Assembly (NCBI GenBank): GCA_903837595.1
Contig: CAILVI010000557.1
Span: 1-37,740 of the forward strand
Direction: 5' to 3'
DNA: 37,740 nt
Origin: an uncultured Thiodictyon sp.
GTDB taxonomy: Bacteria; Pseudomonadota; Gammaproteobacteria; Chromatiales; Chromatiaceae
The notes under the pieces were generated by a model that did not search any database, had not been told where the DNA came from, and worked only from the letters and a program-made list of their open reading frames with translations. The position numbers and the translations under genes are program-made. Shown here piece after piece: positions 32,871 to 37,740 of the stretch; the stretch's first letter is position 1, and each line of letters starts with the position of its first letter.

Positions 32871-33290
32871 ATGGGCAATCAGACAAGAGACCCTTCGCCA
32901 TATTTGGCTCGCCGGCTACTCCCGATGCTATTGGCGGCCCTGACATTGGCCGCCTGCGGCGAAAGTGACCCGCATAAAGAGGCGCTCAACAGTGCCGTCA
33001 GGCTCATGTCTGACATCGTCACGTCCAGAGTCCTGATCGATGCGGTGCGCAATGCCGACCCGCAAATGCACGCATCGACCGCAGCCAGTGCAGCGTTGAG
33101 CGGTGGTATTACGTCAAATTTCCGACTTCCACCTGACAACATTGCCATACTGGGCACCCTGGAAGCCACACAAGCCTGGAGCGTCATTCTTAAAGGCGAC
33201 GATGAAAATAAACGCGTGATCATCGAAGGATACGGTGAGAACTTACAGCACCCGCTGGTCACCAAGAAAATCGTTTTCCCTCCACGATGA
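32871..33290 (+). CDS. Small predicted lipoprotein
   Basis: 139 residues. The ATG at 32871 has GAGGA 5 bases upstream. The N-terminal signal ends in a lipobox: 'LLPMLLAALTLAAC' with the lipidated Cys29, followed by Gly-Glu-Ser, so sorting to the outer membrane is expected. The mature part has a pilin-like feel: a helix ('HKEALNSAVRLMSDIVTSRVLIDAV'), then 'ALSGGITSNFRLPPDNIAIL' and 'WSVILKGDDENKRVIIEGYG'. No named family is recognised. It stands alone, convergent with uvrA, with the second copy of a dispersed repeat between the two 3' ends. Confidence 0.72.
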   Translation: MGNQTRDPSPYLARRLLPMLLAALTLAACGESDPHKEALNSAVRLMSDIVTSRVLIDAVRNADPQMHASTAASAALSGGITSNFRLPPDNIAILGTLEATQAWSVILKGDDENKRVIIEGYGENLQHPLVTKKIVFPPR

Positions 33291-33402
33291 AATGCAAGGC
33301 GTACACGATTCGGTGCTCATCGTCGATTCGACGAGACCAAAATCCGCGTCAAAACGGTAGACGTTCGAGCCGGCCTTGATCATCGTGCCGGCCCAGGCCC
33401 TC

Positions 33403-33454
33403 GCGGCGCGGAGCGCCTGACACAGGCGTAACACCGCTGGAGCGGTTTTACGAG
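33403..33454 (+). repeat. Dispersed REP-like repeat, copy B
   Basis: This block matches the complement of 30938-30989: both contain GCG-CGC-GAGCGCC, ACACAGGCGT and ACACCGC followed by AGCGGT. The hairpin arms are worn here (AACACCGCT / AGCGGTTTT). It lies between the convergent lipoprotein and uvrA genes. Confidence 0.55.
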
Positions 33455-33491
33455 CACGGGCTTGGGGTCGCGGTAGGTGCGGCGCACCCTC

Positions 33492-36341
<2,850 letters not shown>

Positions 36342-36388
36342 GATGAAGGTTCCACCGGTTGGCCTTGAGGCAAGCGGCTATTATCCTG

Positions 36389-36437
36389 GGAGCGCCGACA
36401 TTTTGTCGGCCCGCGGCCGACAGACTATCGGCGCTCC
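36389..36437. repeat. Nested REP-like palindrome upstream of uvrA
   Basis: The outer arms GGAGCGCCGA (36389-36398) and TCGGCGCTCC (36428-36437) are exactly complementary. Inside them is a second perfect hairpin, TGTCGGCC-CGC-GGCCGACA (36404-36422). The element fills the gap between the exported-protein gene stop and the uvrA start, so any transcript entering uvrA from upstream must pass through it. Confidence 0.65.
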
Positions 36438-36446
36438 ACGTGCGCG

Positions 36447-36944
36447 TTATTCGGCGCCAACGCCCAGGAAGATCGAGCTGACCCGCCCATCGGCGAAGTC
36501 AAACATCAACAGGGCGTACGCCGTACCAACGGCGAAGCCATCGCTTGATTGGCTCAGCTCCTTATTCTGGTGGGTCTTATAGGCGGTCACGACGGCGGCC
36601 TTGGTGCTCCCGATCTTGATGCCCTTTTTTGTGGCCAGGGCGCTTGGGCGGGAAACGGTGATGCTTTCGATCGTCTTGACGCCGCGCTTCTTATTCGAAA
36701 CCGTACCCAGGGTGATTCCGCAATCCGGATACTTCCAGTCCTGGTGCCAGGCACCATCGGCCCCGGCGAACTCCTCAGGCCCGCGCGTCGGCGCACAGGC
36801 AATCTCCTTCTTGAAGGCGGCCTCAGACAGGCCATAACGCAGGCCGCCGATCTGTTCCTGGTCGAGCGGGTCGAAGTCCGCCGCCAGGCAAGTGCCGGAT
36901 ATCAATCCCCCGAGCATGGCGGCAAGAGCGATTCTCGTGAACAT
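36447..36944 (-). CDS. Small exported hypothetical protein
   Basis: 165 residues from the ATG at 36944, with AGGA 7 bases upstream. Longer in-frame starts (36968, 37037) would bury the signal peptide. Residues 1-21 are a signal peptide, '[21 protein letters not shown]', with likely cleavage before Ala-Asp. The mature protein has '[21 protein letters not shown]', '[12 protein letters not shown]', '[21 protein letters not shown]' and '[16 protein letters not shown]'. This repeated 'G-x-x-x-G-x-S/T-...V' pattern resembles small periplasmic proteins with weak strand repeats. Function is unknown. It follows the DUF29 gene closely and likely shares its transcript. Confidence 0.7.
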   Translation of the reverse strand: MFTRIALAAMLGGLISGTCLAADFDPLDQEQIGGLRYGLSEAAFKKEIACAPTRGPEEFAGADGAWHQDWKYPDCGITLGTVSNKKRGVKTIESITVSRPSALATKKGIKIGSTKAAVVTAYKTHQNKELSQSSDGFAVGTAYALLMFDFADGRVSSIFLGVGAE

Positions 36945-36967
36945 TGAGCCGTCCTGTTGGTTAGACA

Positions 36968-37399
36968 TCACTCCGGCCGCCACGATGGATTCAGAACCTG
37001 AGCATCCATGGACCAATCGCAGCTGTCCGGAAAGCAATCCAGCCCGGTTTCGGTAACTGCCAAGGCAACCGCCCTGGCCCAGACCATATCGAGCCAGCGC
37101 GGGTCCTGAAGCTTGCTACGCAGACTGGGGGTTTCCTCAAGGTTGTAGGCCAATTCCTTGCGTTGCGCCTTGATGGTTTTTTCCCAACTGGCGCCGCGGC
37201 GCTCTCTCTGGTACTGCCACTTGAGCAGATGCCCCATGAGGACGGCCATCCGGCTGGCAAACTCGCGTTGTTCGCTCTTGCCCACGTCCTCGATCTCCTC
37301 GGCAATGTGCTCAAGGTCCAGGCAGTCGAACCGACCGGCACGGATCAACCTCGCCTGCTCCTGAGACCAGGCGACGATGTCGGAGTCATACGCTTTCAT
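36968..37399 (-). CDS. DUF29 family protein
   Basis: 143 residues. 'YDSDIVAWSQEQARLIRAGRFDCLDLEHIAEEIEDVGKSE' at residues 4-43 is the DUF29 signature, followed by 'LMGHLLKWQYQRERRGASWEKTI' and 'RKELAYNLEETPSL'. It is a small, all-helical, charged cytoplasmic protein. DUF29 proteins are common in cyanobacteria and Chromatiaceae, often in several copies, and have no established function. The stop is 23 bases from the next gene's start. It is divergent from the transposase at the right edge, with about 265 bases between them. Confidence 0.85.
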   Translation of the reverse strand: MKAYDSDIVAWSQEQARLIRAGRFDCLDLEHIAEEIEDVGKSEQREFASRMAVLMGHLLKWQYQRERRGASWEKTIKAQRKELAYNLEETPSLRSKLQDPRWLDMVWARAVALAVTETGLDCFPDSCDWSMDAQVLNPSWRPE

Positions 37400-37559
37400 C
37401 TGGTTTCCCGCCCCTGCAATCCGGTTAGCGAACCTTCAAGATAGCGCTTGAGCGGGGGTCGGGCAAGCGGCACACGCATGCCGGGTGGAACTGGCAGCAC
37501 GCGGCGCGCCGAGACTTGGATACACCTCGACCTTCTCGGGGACATTGGCACGCGAAGCG

Positions 37560-37615
37560 GAGGAAACGGGGACGAGGAAACGGGGACAGACAACGAGGAA
37601 ACGGGGACAGACAAC
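37560..37615 (+). repeat. Tandem 21-base repeats before the REP-associated transposase
   Basis: Two perfect copies of a 21-base unit (GAGGAAACGGGGACAGACAA plus C; 37574-37594 and 37595-37615) follow a partial 14-base copy (37560-37573). The text AACGGGGACAGAC-ACGTTTTC is a known flank of REP-associated tyrosine transposases, where it forms part of the recognised element. It ends about 50 bases before the transposase start. Confidence 0.7.
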
Positions 37616-37665
37616 GTTTTCTGCTAGACTCAGGATACGTCCCCCATCCGCACCGCCTCACCGCC

Positions 37666-37740
37666 GTGGCCCGACATGCCGGAATCGTTGTAGCCAACTA
37701 CCCCCTGCACGTGATCGCGCGCGGGATCGACCGCGCGGCC
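37666..37740 (+). CDS. REP-associated tyrosine transposase (RAYT), 3'-truncated by window end
   Basis: Only the first 25 codons lie in the window, from a GTG at 37666. They read 'VARHAGIVVANYPLHVIARG' and then IDRAA. This is the N-terminus of RAYT/Y1 transposases of the IS200-like superfamily ('ARxARIV-PxYPxHVxxRG'), which act on REP palindromes through a single catalytic Tyr. No ATG occurs in frame nearby, so GTG is the likely start. The tandem repeats just upstream support the call. The catalytic HUH and Tyr motifs lie beyond the window and cannot be checked. Confidence 0.8.
   Translation, partial: MARHAGIVVANYPLHVIARGIDRAA

Overview
This window looks like chromosome from a GC-rich gammaproteobacterium, most plausibly a purple sulfur bacterium (Chromatiaceae) or a relative. 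That placement is inference. It rests on protein style (NnrS, DUF29, uvrA, a REP-associated transposase start), REP-like palindromes, and high-GC coding interrupted by a lower-GC stretch. No rRNA, tRNA or CRISPR array is visible.

Layout. (1) 1-11.6 kb, plus strand: a run of surface-polysaccharide genes. It holds a 5'-truncated GT4/RgpF protein, a sugar-nucleotide epimerase, a large methyltransferase-GT4-GT2 fusion, a stand-alone methyltransferase, a WsaF-like rhamnosyltransferase-type protein, a GT4 related to the middle of the fusion, and a GT4 with a long unrecognised N-terminus. (2) 11.6-17.2 kb, minus strand: a tight four-gene set made of a large polytopic membrane protein, a methyltransferase-GT2 fusion, a methyltransferase and a UPF0104/AglD-type membrane protein. 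(3) 17.3-22.4 kb, minus strand: lower-GC DNA with a membrane protein and an OafA-type acyltransferase. A 98-base repeat carrying the same sigma70-like promoter lies upstream of each gene, and a decayed ISAs1-like transposase fragment sits beside one copy. (4) 22.5-27.8 kb, plus strand: a GC-rich, start/stop-overlapping operon of GT4, GT4, asparagine-synthase-type amidotransferase and GT4. A minus-strand PIN-like/DegT aminotransferase fusion meets it tail to tail. (5) 29.4-37.7 kb: non-glycan genes, namely nnrS, a broken DUF4349 gene, small secreted or lipid-anchored proteins, uvrA, a small exported protein, a DUF29 protein, and the first 25 codons of a REP-associated transposase at the right edge. 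REP-like repeats fill the gaps.

Working model (inference): regions 1-4 build, modify (methyl, acyl, amino and amide groups) and possibly move a lipid-linked surface glycan such as O-antigen or exopolysaccharide. The most unusual items are the PIN-like/DegT fusion, the MT-GT4-GT2 enzyme whose GT2 DxD reads DxH, and the duplicated promoter-bearing repeat.
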